The notes below the pieces were generated by a model that saw nothing but the letters and a program-made list of their open reading frames with translations, searched no databases and was not told the DNA's origin. A program made the position numbers and the translations under genes. A stretch of DNA of 64,000 nucleotides, from the NCBI GenBank assembly GCA_007449985.2, contig VIIQ02000584.1, positions 124,001 to 188,000 of the forward strand. Direction: 5' to 3'. Below, in pieces: positions 13,501 through 24,355 of the stretch (position 1 is the stretch's first letter; every line of letters begins with the position of its first letter). The stretch comes from Desmodesmus armatus. Taxonomy: Eukaryota; Chlorophyta; Chlorophyceae; Sphaeropleales; Scenedesmaceae.

Positions 13501-13836
13501 TTTGTGCCGGCACGCAACCTGTATGTGTGTGATGCCGAGGGGGTGGAGCCGGGAGCATGTGAGTGCCCCAAGCGGGAAGCCTTTTACCAATGGGAGTCAG
13601 ATCCGTTCCTAGGTGATGATGTGCCCGCAGAGTGCTTTGAGTTTGTGAGCGCTGCAGCCGAGGGGGGCAAGTGCCTGGCATCTGCTGCCCCGAGCCCAGG
13701 GGTGTCTGGCTCTGGCATTGAGTCACGGTGCCGCCTGTCCGTGTGCCCTTGCCCTGAGGCTGATCTGTTTGAACCACCGGTGGACCCAAGCCCTGTCCGC
13801 ACCCTTGGCGCACAGCCTCGCCAATCTGCACCTTAA
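10586..13836 (+). CDS. Secreted cysteine-rich protein with two related modules
   Basis: Exon 1 (10586-10660) codes a textbook signal peptide, MGWVLLVLAALLLVPAQA, and ends at CAG|GTATTG. Exon 2 (10903-10982) is a Pro/Lys linker ending in CLSGETSCAGVA. Exon 3 (11531-11690) carries NCGSCGAACPA and KCTEGTCECAEGLVLCDGLC, a STIG1/EGF-like Cys pattern, with one base out of frame between the halves. Exons 12085-12744 and 13099-13836 encode two long Cys-rich modules. Each has a CP-x-A-x-FVP-x-x-x-x-LY-x-CD core and a CPC motif near its end (GCPCADP and SVCPCPEAD). A further Cys-rich exon at about 11868-11951 is possible. NxS/T sites are frequent. The product is presumably exported to the cell wall or extracellular matrix. 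I do not recognise the modules as a named family. Confidence 0.7.
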
Positions 13837-16033
13837 AGAGCAGGATCGATGGAGCTTGCGCTGTTGTCTCAACAGCTGAGGCTCACTGAATCGTGACTTG
13901 GCGACTAGTTTGACGTGTTCAATGACACCTGAGGGCGATCAGTACGCACGCAGCACTGCCTTTGTGGTTTGCAGTGGTTTCAGTATGGGGCCCGGCTACA
14001 GTGCTGCGATCGCGCGCTGTATTGACAAACCTACTGTGCTCATATTGACCTGCTAGCTCAACCCTACAGTCTGCAGGGCTGAGCTTCAGCCTTGAACCTT
14101 TGTTGCCTGGATCAAGGCGGTGACATTGTGCGACCATGCATGGGAGTCGCCCTTGCCTCCCAATTGCCTTGGATTTCGGCTGTATAGACATCCAGTCAAC
14201 CGTATGCTGAAAATTGGCCCTGTCGTGTTGGCTTGCTAGGTCTGTGAAAGATGTCACATCTGTTGGCAACATCCAATGTTGGGGCAGTGATGATGGTGAT
14301 CCCGGGTAGCCATCATGGCATGGGCTTGCTGAAGGTGTTGCCGTAGTACGGTGTGTACCTCTACTTTTTTGTATCGTGTACTCCTCACCTTGATAATCGT
14401 ACTACGTAGTACATCGTATACGATGCCTGCCAAGCGCACTGGACTATGGCTTGGTGCTTCGCGTTGTTTTGGCTGGTCGACTTTGTCAACTTTAAGCTGA
14501 GCATCACACATGCCCCACTCAACAATCCGATTGCGGCTTGCTGGTTGGGGGACTATGTGGTCTAGTATGGGTGACCCTGCCGTACATCAGTGTGTCACGC
14601 CGTCACGGATACGGTATGCCGCTTGTGGATAAATTGCCCGTTGGATGGTTGGCGGTGTAATTTGTAGTACTAGATGTTTGATTAGCTTGTTTGCCTCAAA
14701 CATGCAAAGCTCTTGCTGCAGTTGAAACTTTCAACTACCGGGTATCAGTGAGACCTAACACCCATGTGACAGTGGCAGTGTCACTGGTTGTGTCTGCTCC
14801 ACGCTGGTGCTGGTTCCCCAAGCGGTGTACAGTCCCTTACGTGATTCAGCCATTCAGTTTGCTATACAGGTTGTGTCGCACCAGGCGAGGTTGCTGTGTA
14901 ACTTTTTATGATTCTGCTTTCCCCCAATGACCAGGCAGTACCAGGGCATTCATAGTGGTATGAGCAGCGCAACGATCATGCGCGCCACTTCCAAAACAAG
15001 TATTGTGTTTACATTCTGTACAGGCGTCTCAGTTTGCTGTGACAAGTATCTCCCAAACACATGCTTGCAAGCATGCGTTTGAGCTGACTTAATTGAGACA
15101 GCTCTGCCGCAACCCTGCCAGTCATACAGATTGGTTGCTCCCAAGTGTGCCACATGTCCCAGCTCGCATGCTGGCCATGGGTGACTGCTGCAGTTGAACC
15201 AAACAGCCCATACACTTGCCAATGCCTTGGCAGCATGCTGCGCAGCAAGGTTACGACACGTCTGCATATGTCACCTGGTCCCTACTGTCCCTAACCGTTA
15301 GGGACAGCAGGGCCCCTGCTGTCACACCTATCACCTCGTCACGGGTCAAAGTATCCTCTTAGCAAAGCATTTCAGCCAGAATGCACACTGAGCAAACTCA
15401 AGCGCAGCTCGCAGTCATGTGGCCCACAAACCTTGCTAACATTTGTTCACTTCACCCTCAGCCTTTCACGGCGTGCAGCTTCTGCAGAAGGAGCTGCATC
15501 GTTTCGTGTGCTACCAAGCCCAGTCACTGGAATGAATGCAAAGGTGGCAGTACAAACTGGGGCAAGCGACAATTGACTGGCAGTGCTGTACAACCTGTAT
15601 TACCCTGCGCAACGTCTTGCAGATATGAACAGAGCTGTTAGACAAGGATAGGTCCCATCCTACACCCTTTTGTGGTTGCTGATGGTTCCTTGCTTGCAGA
15701 AGCAATTAAATATATTCACTGGACCCTGAGCTGCAGCCAAATCATGGCAATTTTGACATGCCAATGTAATGTATCTGGCGGCAAAAAACCCTAACAAACA
15801 GATAAATCCAGCGTTCAACAGGATTACCATCTGGTTGCCTGCAAGCCATCCTCAAGCACCCGTGCATTATGCATACAACCAAAAACCCCAGCTCCCCTGC
15901 CGATTGCAACTGAATTCAGGCGGCACGTTGCTGCCGCTGCTGCTGGTGACGATAACTCAGGTCAAGTATCAGGTGATGATAGACGACAACGAAACATGCT
16001 ACTAGTAGTACACCGCTACTGTTGCTGATGCAG
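13837..16033. other. Intergenic region, nothing firm
   Basis: I see no supported gene. The stretch 14230-14680 is less GC-rich than its surroundings and holds a 14-bp palindrome (GTACTACGTAGTAC) near 14398. It may be an old mobile-element remnant, but no coding motif supports that. The 15000-15950 part has only short frames. Confidence 0.4.
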
Positions 16034-18701
16034 TCACTGCTGCTGCTGCTTGGCCTTGGCAACTTTCGTACTCTTCTGCTGCTGCTGCCAGCGCGGCAAG
16101 CTGCCTGCTGCTGCTGCCCCGACAGCCCTACTCCTACTACTGCTCCTCCTACTAATCCTACCACCACTGCTGCTGCTGCTGCTGCTGCTGCTGGCGTCCT
16201 GCACATCCCCTGCTGCTGCTGCACCCGCCGCAAGCGCTGCTCTCTCTGCCTGCCTTGCTGGCAGCTCATAGCAGCAAATCTGCACAAGATCATCCAACCA
16301 ATGCGTCTGCGCCCCGCCACCAACCCCACCCCCACCACCAGCAGCACCCCCCACACCCCCACTAGCATCCCCAGCTAGTGCAGGTAGGGCCTCAAACATC
16401 CCATTCAGCTCGGCCCCCTCAAACTGGTCCAACCGAGGGTATGCCGCACACACAAACGCGTACACCCAGGACAGCGAGGGCTGCGCAGCGAGGGCCCTCA
16501 TTGACTGGGCGAGGGCTGCTAGGCTGGAGGGGCTCAGGGAGCCGAGTTGGCCGTGGGAGGCAGCCTCAACGCGCTCGAGCCAGCCTGGGGCGGGGGTGTG
16601 CTTGAGGGCAGCGGCGGCGGCAACGAGGCGGGCAAGCTCCTCGGGTGTGCACCACCAGATGGCGGCATCGGTCACTGCAGGAATTGGAGAAGGGAGGCGG
16701 GGAGGGCAAGGGCACGGCATGAAGGGTGAATGTCAAGAGGAGTGATTGACAGACTGCATGACAACTTGGCCGGGGCAGGCCCAACACCCGTGGCCTGCTG
16801 CGCTGGCAGCAGACCAAGATGAGTCCACACACAGCATCGACCTGCTGTAGCACAAAGTGCCACTTTGTACTGGTCAGGACATCCCCTCTGTCATACAGCC
16901 CCCCCCCCCCAAAACACCCAGCCACCTCAAACAACCACACGCACTCCAATCACACAACCTCAATGCTTTCCTTCCCATTCCTGACCTGTTTGATTTTCAG
17001 CCCCCCATTCCCCGCGACCCTGCACTCCTCCCCTTCCTCATTACCCCCACCCACCTGCTCCATACTGTGCCAGCCACGCTCTCCCGGGGTACGCCCGCAG
17101 CCACACCAAACCCTCAGCCAGCGACGCCAGCTGCCCAGGACTCGCCCCCCCCCTCGGTAGAGAAACAACAACACCCACTCAAACACACCACCTTAATGCT
17201 GTACCCCCCCCCCCCTTCCCACACCCCTCATCCCCCCCCCCTTTTCCCAAGGTACCCCACCTACCTGCGCCATACTGTGCGAGCCATGCGCGTCCAGGAT
17301 AAGCCCGCAGCCGCACCAAACCCTCAGCCAGTGATGCCAGCTGCCCCGGGCTCGCAGCCCCCAGCTTCCACATACTGCTGGCCGCCAGAGACGCCGTCCA
17401 AGGTTCCGGCGGCGTAAACCCTAGCCGCGATGCCGCAGCAGCAGTAGCAGAGAGCTCCTCAGCGCTCATAGCATCTAGGGAGGGGCTGCTAGCCGCGAAT
17501 ACGTCGCGCAGCCAGCCGGCATCGGGTCGGAGGCGTAGGGAGGCCAGCGCGGCGAGGAGGGCGGGGAAGGAGGCAGGGGGGACGGCGCCACGCAGGCAAC
17601 GCCCGGGGCAGGCGGTGACGAACGCACGCAGCCAGCTGTCACCAGGACGAATCTGTATGAGGGGAGGGGCAAACACAAAGACAAGGGAGAGTGTGGTCAA
17701 GACACTGTGTGTACACATGGAACCGAGTGACTGATCAACTGCTCGTGTTGATGGCGCAACTGCACCCGACCTGCAGCGTGACCAGTGCCAGCAAGTCTGC
17801 CAGCTCCTAGGGAGTGATACACACCCTCTGCCCGCTCAGCCCCCCCCCTCTTTCCTCACTGCTCATGCCTACCATGTGTAACTGCAGCTGCATTGGGTGC
17901 TGGCAGCAGCTTTGTCAAGTCCTGAACCCCCTACCACTGCCCGCACCCCCAACCCACCCCTATCCCCACCACACCCCCTGCAGTGTAGCCAGTGCTGCCA
18001 GCAGGTCAGTCAGCTCCTGGGGGGCGAGGCTGGGCAGTTGGGGCCTCAGTGCCAGCAGCAGGTCCTCACCAAGTGCCTCATCAGGGGTGAAACCCAGCGC
18101 AGCAAGACCCTGCGAGGTGGGATGACAATACACAGCAGCAGCAGCAGTCCTGGTGAGTGCAGTGAATGGGAACACACAGTGATTTGCACGCGGTGAACCC
18201 AAACGCTGCAATTCGCTGTACAGTGCACAGACAAAGAAGAGCAGCAGCAGCAGCAGCAGCCTTGGTGAGTGTATGTTTTCTCAGCGAGCAGGGGAAGGGA
18301 CGAGCTTCACCCAAAATTACAGCTACTGAACAGGCCATCATGGCCTGCAACTGCTGGTGATGATCTGCTGCTGCCAAACCCGCCTTTCGCTGAAACACTC
18401 ACTGCTGACACACCTGTGCCACCCACAACAGCGGCCCTGCGTCAATGCGTCTCATCTGCAGCACCAGTGCCATTGCTGCCCCCCCCCCCCTTCAACACGC
18501 CCACACCCATTGACAAGGGCACTCCCTCGCGCACCTGTGCCACCCAGAGCAGCGGCTGTGCTTCCATCCTCCCCAGCTGTGGTGCCAATGTTGCAGCCAG
18601 GGCAGGGCCAAGGCCCTCGGGCCAAGCAGTGAAGCCCAGTTTGTGCAGCGACAGCACTGACAGGGCCAGCTGGGGGCCAGATAGGGACGACCAACGGGCC
18701 T

Positions 18702-18739
<38 letters not shown>

Positions 18740-21700
18740 GTTCACAAACTCCGGTTCTGAGATGATACCACACGCCAACCTAGAATGGGCACACAGACAC
18801 GTCCCAAACACGTGTTTCAATGCTCCAATAACTTGAGGGCACAGGTGATTGGAAACGGCAGCAGTGTTGGAGGCTGGAGGCTGCAAGTGCTGTGGTTGAT
18901 TTCAGTACAGTACAGTACAGGAATTGGGGACAGAGTCCCAACCTCGGCACTTGCCAGCGAGCCAGGGGCTCATGAGGGTGCCCCGAAGGGCCTGTAGTAC
19001 CCCAGTTTCTCAGGTCAGGTGTGAGGGCGATCGAGATCACCCAGCAAGCCAGCCGTCAATTCCAGTAGCATTTTTTCCCATGGTGTGCCTAGCACCACCC
19101 GGTTCGAGCGGCAGCTGTTCCCGGACGCACTGTGGTGCTGCCGCACCCTCGCAGCAGACATGGATCGAACCCAAGACCTATCTGATGATAGGAACTTGAC
19201 TTGACCACTCTACTACGGGAGCAGTTTAGAGTCATACTCAGGACTCAGGATTTCATTACGCAAATGGCAAGCGGGACGACTTAAACCACACCATTCGCAG
19301 CTCACAGCCCCAAACAACGCTGACGCCACCAAACACCCCCCCCCTCTGCTGCCACCCCAGCAGTTATGCACCCCTCCCTGCCCCCCTAACCCTACCACTG
19401 CCTCAGCCTCCCTGCAAAGGGCACTAAACTCCCAATCCCCAGTCCCACTGCGCCACAAAAGCACACGCAGCCGCTCACACCGCCCCACACTCACTCTCCC
19501 CCATCCCTGTCTCAGTAACCCTCTGGACCTGCCACTACAGCAATACCTGCCCACTGCGAACTCCACCTCCTGACTGCAAACCAAGCCACCCAACTACCCC
19601 CCCCCCCAAAGACCGGATGCATGTTTTCTGTCATACACACATACATCATCACATATGCTGCAACGTACCTGCAGTTGTGAGCTGTACTTGCCCAGCCAGC
19701 GCTGTGGGGGTGGCACACCCAGCCGCCCCAGCCGCACAGCCACGGCCACAAACCCGGCAGGTTTCAGCTTGGACAGGCCGCCAGACAGCGGACCATGCAG
19801 CAGCGACGCCAGCACACGCCTGCATATGCACACACAGGCAGGCGTGACAACAGCAACAGCCAGCCGCTTATGAAGAGAGTTAGCTGCAGTAGAGTGCTGG
19901 AAGGGATGTGCCAGCAGAAAGCTCAACCTTGCCAGGATGGATGGAACGAGCGGCACTGTAGGCATTAATTGACCCGAGTTGTTCTGCAGCGGGAAAACAA
20001 AATGTTTCGCCAGTAATATGACTTGGCGGCAAACCATACAGCAGCCCGATGCACACACACTCACACACTCTGTGTCAACATACACATGTGTCAGCATGGT
20101 GCGTTGCTAGCCACACCTGCTCACTTGTCTGGAAGGATATGTCATTGTTTGTGTTAGCAGGTCAAACACCTGCCTGAACCCTGGAATGACATCACCCAGA
20201 CCTACATTACCGTCTACCCTCGTCCTGGACAATCAAGACGCCTCAAGCCACACTAGACAAGCCCTGCATGTGTTCAAGCTTGTTTTGCAGGCCCGACTGA
20301 CGACCCTGTTGCCTACCGAAATGCTTCGTTGTGCCTGCAGGTAATTTCTAGTGGGACAAGGGGGACTTATTGCTTGCCATGCCATAGGGAGGGTTGTGGC
20401 CCCTCTAAGCAGTCTCGATATCACATCTATGCAGTCATAGCAGCTCTATGCAGCCAGAAAGCAGCAGCAGTCAAGCAGCAAGCAGCAAAATCAGCCAGCC
20501 GAGGTCTGGAGGGTGCTGGAACCAGACGAGGCAAGCCGATCAGGTGAACGTTTTCCGATTTAATTGATGCTAATACAAAGTTTGTTGCTGGCGTACCCAC
20601 GCCCTTACACCTAACTTCGGACTGTCACAACTTTGGATGGTGGAGGGATTGGCTGGATGCACACTCTGTGTCAACACACAACACACAGTAGGGAGGGTGG
20701 AGAAACAGCCTGGCAGTGTTTTTGGTGCACACATAGCAGACAGCATGACAGTGGCACATGTGAGCATGGCAGGGCGCAACATGTGTGTGAAAGACAGCCC
20801 AACGTCATGAGTCATGGACGTCATGTTACTGTGTTGGCGGCTTTGCATTAGCTGCTGGACGGCCAGCTTCTCTGCACTGCTTGATGTACTGCCCGCGCAA
20901 CAGCAACTGCTCCTGAGAGCTGCTGCTATTGACTGCTGCCATCGTTGCTGCTGCTACATGCCACATGATGAAGAATGGCAGGTCCTGGACGTAACGTACA
21001 ACACCATGTGGCTTGCAACAGCAGCAACGATGGCAGTAGTCAACAGCAGCGATACAACCACTGCTGGGCTCACACAGTCGCAGAGTGTTTTAGGGGGGGG
21101 GGGGGCGAAAGTGCTCAAAGGCACCAGCATTGCAGACAAGAACATGTCATCCCAGAGCAGAGCACAGCTGTAGTGCATCACACACGTGGAATGCAGGACA
21201 CAGCAGCAGCAGCAGTGCTTCTTACCTATCCCCCCCCGCCCCTCACTATATCGTGCCTGACTGACATTACTCACTTGTGTTTCAGCTTGAGCATGGTGAG
21301 TGCCGTAAGCACACTCAGCCCACTTGACGCAGACATGCCGCCACTCTGCTGGACAACCTTGGACAGCAACTGACCCAGCAACGCATCACAGTTCACCTCC
21401 TGCTGCTGCGGCTGCTGCATCTGCATCGGCAGCGGCTGCTGCTGCCATTGCTGCTGCATCGGCAGCAGTACCCGCCCTCGGACGAGTGCCGCCTGCTCTG
21501 CCCGCTGCTGCCGCACTGCTGCCATTCGAGCCGCCATTGTCGCACTGTTCAGCAGTCCAGCCTCCAACTCAGCCGCCGTACTGTTGTCACTGCTGCCGCC
21601 ATTGCTGCCGCTGCTGCGAAGTATGGGCGGCAGCTGCTGCCGCATGTCACTGCTAGCACCAGCAGCAGCAGAGGGTATCAAGCCGGCTAGCCCCATGATC

Positions 21701-21822
21701 CTACTGCTGCTGTACGGCAAACGCGTCGCCATCACCTGCTGCTGCGGCTGCATGCTGTTGACGTAGCCGTACCCGCCAGCATTGCTGTCAGCACCTTGCC
21801 AAGACTGCCCCTGCTCCTCCCC

Positions 21823-21867
<45 letters not shown>

Positions 21868-22735
21868 AACAGTACTGCTGCTGCTGCTGCTGGCGGACAG
21901 GCCATGCAGATGTGGGGCGTTCAACCGCGCTGCACCCCCCAGTCCGCATGCTCGCCGCCGTCATAACTGTCATAACCGTCCATGCTGCTCACACTAACAC
22001 CAGCAGGGGTAAGCAGCCCCAAGCCGCCTTGAACCCCGCGCTTTGAATCCTGCATTAGCTGCGCCAGCCGCAGCACTGCTGCTGCAGTGTGGTGCGGTTT
22101 GAAGTCATCGTTGCACTGCATGCGCACGAGGGCAGCTAGCAAGGGGTAGCTGGGCACGTTCTTTATCGCATGCAGCAGCTGCTGGTCTGCATTACGAGGC
22201 CACTGCTGCTGCTGCTGCTGGATCTGTTGGGGCGGCGGGAACTGCTGCTGCTGCTGCTGCAACTGCTGTGGATCAGCTTGCCACTGCTGCTGTTGCTGGT
22301 ACTGCTCTTGCGAGGGTCCCAAGTACTGCTGGGCGGGTGGTGGCATCTGCTGCTGCTGCTGCTGGTTGTATGTTGCAGCCTGTGTGGCCTGCAGTTCCGC
22401 AACTGCCTGACCAGCTTGCAGCCGCCCTCGCCCACTGCTGCCCCGCTGCTGCTGCCGCCACTGCCATTGCTGCTGCTGCTGGCAGCACCACTGCTGCCGG
22501 CATTACTGCCGGGACCACTGCCGCCGCTGCTGCTGCTACTGAAGCCGTTGATGCGCCCTATACTGCTGCCATTCCGCCGCAGCGCCTGCGTGCGCACGTC
22601 ACGGCTGCTGCTGCTGCTGCTGGGCGGTCTGCTGCTTTGTTGCAGGTGCGGCAGCACACAGCGTGGCCAGGTGCACTGCTGTTGCTGCTGCAACACTGCT
22701 GCTGCTGGCTGTGCCGCAGTCACGACCTGGTGTGA
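16034..22735 (-). CDS. Octotricopeptide-repeat (OPR) protein, multi-exon
   Basis: OPR proteins are nuclear-encoded helical-repeat proteins that bind organelle RNAs. Exon-like blocks on the minus strand show the repeat style (leucine-rich helices plus a PP-x-x-W-L-type turn). The N-terminal block (about 22735-21290) is poly-S/poly-Q with DQQLLHAIKNVPSYPLLAAL and AAAVLRLAQLM, then LLGQLLSKVVQQSGG. Later blocks are 19985-19890 (LVPSILARLSFLLAHPF), 19815-19670 (LGRLGVPPPQRWLGKYSSQL), about 18705-18527 (LSLHKLGFTAWPEGLGPALA), about 18118-17983 (QELTDLLAALATL) and 17653-17263 (RLGFTPPEPWTASLAA). The last is 16676-16034 (ALKHTPAPGWLERVEAASHG), ending in a Ser/Gln-rich tail. At least one G-run frameshift (near 21945) is needed. 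The start codon is not fixed; a candidate upstream exon is listed separately. Confidence 0.75.
17045..17355 (-). repeat. Duplicated exon end in the OPR gene
   Basis: The exon end coding for QLASLAEGLVRLRAYPGRAW plus LAQYGA and its GT donor (about 17263-17350) recurs at about 17058-17145 with roughly ten base differences, also ending near a GT. C-runs (17205-17214, 17231-17241) lie between the copies. The second copy sits in the intron downstream of the used donor. Confidence 0.75.
19150..19224 (-). ncRNA. tRNA-like sequence, possibly a SINE head
   Basis: On the minus strand, GCTCCCGTAGTAGAGTGG is followed by a CCTAT/ATAGG stem-loop and GGGTTCGATCC. This gives an A-box-like and a perfect B-box-like RNA polymerase III promoter at tRNA spacing. 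The T stem is nearly complete, but the acceptor stem has no 3' partner and the anticodon loop is one base short. It is therefore probably a degenerate tRNA or a tRNA-derived SINE rather than a working tRNA gene. Confidence 0.35.
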
Positions 22736-22867
22736 GGGAAAGCGCACAGCACACAGAACGACAAAGAGTCCAGGACTCAGACAGCAGGTGAATAAGCGAG
22801 CTGTACGGACAGAACAGAGAGAGCTGTTGGCAGCTGCTATGATACAGAACAGTGTGGTACAACACAA

Positions 22868-22986
22868 GCTACTCTAGCAGCTTGTCAATGCCAGGGCTTG
22901 GGGGGCTCATTGAGGATGGAAGATGACCACCCTCAACGACGATTGAAACCCGCCAAGCCCTGGCATTGACAAGCTGCTAGAGTAGC
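22868..22986. repeat. 119-bp perfect hairpin (34-bp arms, 51-bp loop)
   Basis: The arm at 22868-22901 (from GCTACTCTAGCAGCTTGTCA to GGGCTTGG) is exactly reverse-complementary to 22953-22986. The loop is 22902-22952. No obvious target-site duplication is seen at the edges. It could be a small foldback/MITE element or a small-RNA precursor. It lies just beyond the N-terminal exon block of the OPR gene. Confidence 0.9.
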
Positions 22987-24355
22987 CTCTGTTGCAACTG
23001 CAATGTAAAGTTGTTCATGTTGCCGCCAACTCAGCCATCGAATCACGTTGCTCAGGTGTCAAAAGGGTCACGACTGCAAGCACCCAGATAACCAACGTGG
23101 CCCATGCTGCTGCATCACGAAACATGTCCGTCCAAAAGGCATGTGCAGCCAATGTCTGCAGGGGTTGCGTTGTGAACATCAAGAGGCTGTCACACATGGC
23201 TCCTGTAATTGTGCAGCTGCTGGCCCTCTCAGCAAAAACACGCCAACGCCACGCTGTTGGTTTAGAAACTGGCGACAAAAAACATGGTTGGAACCGGACA
23301 TGAACGACAGCTGAACAGCCCTGTGTGATTGTGGTGTGTCAGGCATGAAAGAGAGCGACAGCCTGGCAGGTGCCTGCAGGCAGCTGAACAGTCACAAGGC
23401 CCTGAAACAGCAGGATCTGCCCCCAGCACACATGCAAATGGTTGACCACGCTAAACCTATATTGTAGTAACGAAAGCAGCAGCTGCATGCCCGTGAACAA
23501 AGCGTACCTGCTGTGCCAGGCTGCCGGGCCAGCAGACGCATGGGATCGGCTGCTTTGCTGCCGTTGCTGGGCGCATATGCACACTGGCAGGCCAACACTG
23601 CTGCTTTGAGGAAAGCCTGAGGCTGTTTCTCGGGTCCTGCAAGTACCAGGACATGCAGCAGTACCCACATCAAAGTCGCACAGCAGGGAGAGTGGTTATG
23701 CTGTCCAGGGACTGGGTGTGTCGTTGATCGACACCTGGTGCACACCACTACATTTTTGAAGCCAACAGCATGCGATATAAAGCACTAGAGCACAGCCAGC
23801 TACCCAACAGCAACAAACCTGATGTTGGTGGGTGCAGGCGTAGTATGTTGCCGGAAACGCTCATGGACGCGCTGACCAGGGAAGCTTGCCATGCTGTACA
23901 TAGTAAGACTCATACTGTCTGCATATCAGTGACGTTTCGCAAATATCCACGATCAAAACCTGCTCAGCAAAGCCAGCTGCGGCCACCTGCTGATACAACA
24001 AGCTACAACAGTTGCTAACACTGTGCAGTTGAACCGACTCAGCAGGCGCAACAGATTGCAGACCGTTGCGGGAGGTTTGCACAGGGGTTTTGACTAATCG
24101 TGAGGGCCTGGTCTGTCGTTGCAAAATCTGTCCACATCACCGTTGCCTCTAACACTTGCATTTCCAGTTTGCCTTTGTTCTGTCAGCCAGGCATTCTTTC
24201 GCTGTGGGCACTCGCGGTGCACAAAGCCCGTCGTGTTCAGCTTTTCGGCAACTTCATCATCTGTAATCGGTCTGTGAAGTTTCTTCGCAACCTTGCAGCC
24301 GTCCTGCTGCCTGTACCAACCTCTGAGCTACTGCCACAACCACAAGTCAGTGATC
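22987..24355. other. Region between the OPR and SDR genes
   Basis: This stretch holds one exon-like block (23636-23508, listed separately) and a plus-strand Cys/His-rich frame at 23048-23314 (GHDCKHPDNQRGPCCCITKH, then CSQCLQGLRCEH). That frame resembles a zinc-binding fragment of a mobile element but is too short to name. The last 250 bases should contain the promoter and leader of the SDR gene that starts at 24356. Confidence 0.4.
23508..23636 (-). CDS. Candidate upstream exon, possibly of the OPR gene
   Basis: The block starts after CTTGCAG, ends at ACAGCAG|GTACGC, and codes PEKQPQAFLKAAVLACQCAY followed by a short tail ending RLLARQPGTA. Both splice sites are good and the composition is protein-like. 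It lies about 770 bases upstream of the Gln-rich OPR block and on the same strand, so it could be its 5' exon. No start codon is tied to it. Confidence 0.3.

Noticed and set aside
19095..19112. Second GGTTCGAGC word on the plus strand
   Set aside because: No A-box or stems at the right distance, so not a tRNA.
23048..23314. Cys/His-rich plus-strand frame as a zinc-finger gene
   Set aside because: Too short, with no start or splice context; may be a mobile-element remnant but cannot be supported.
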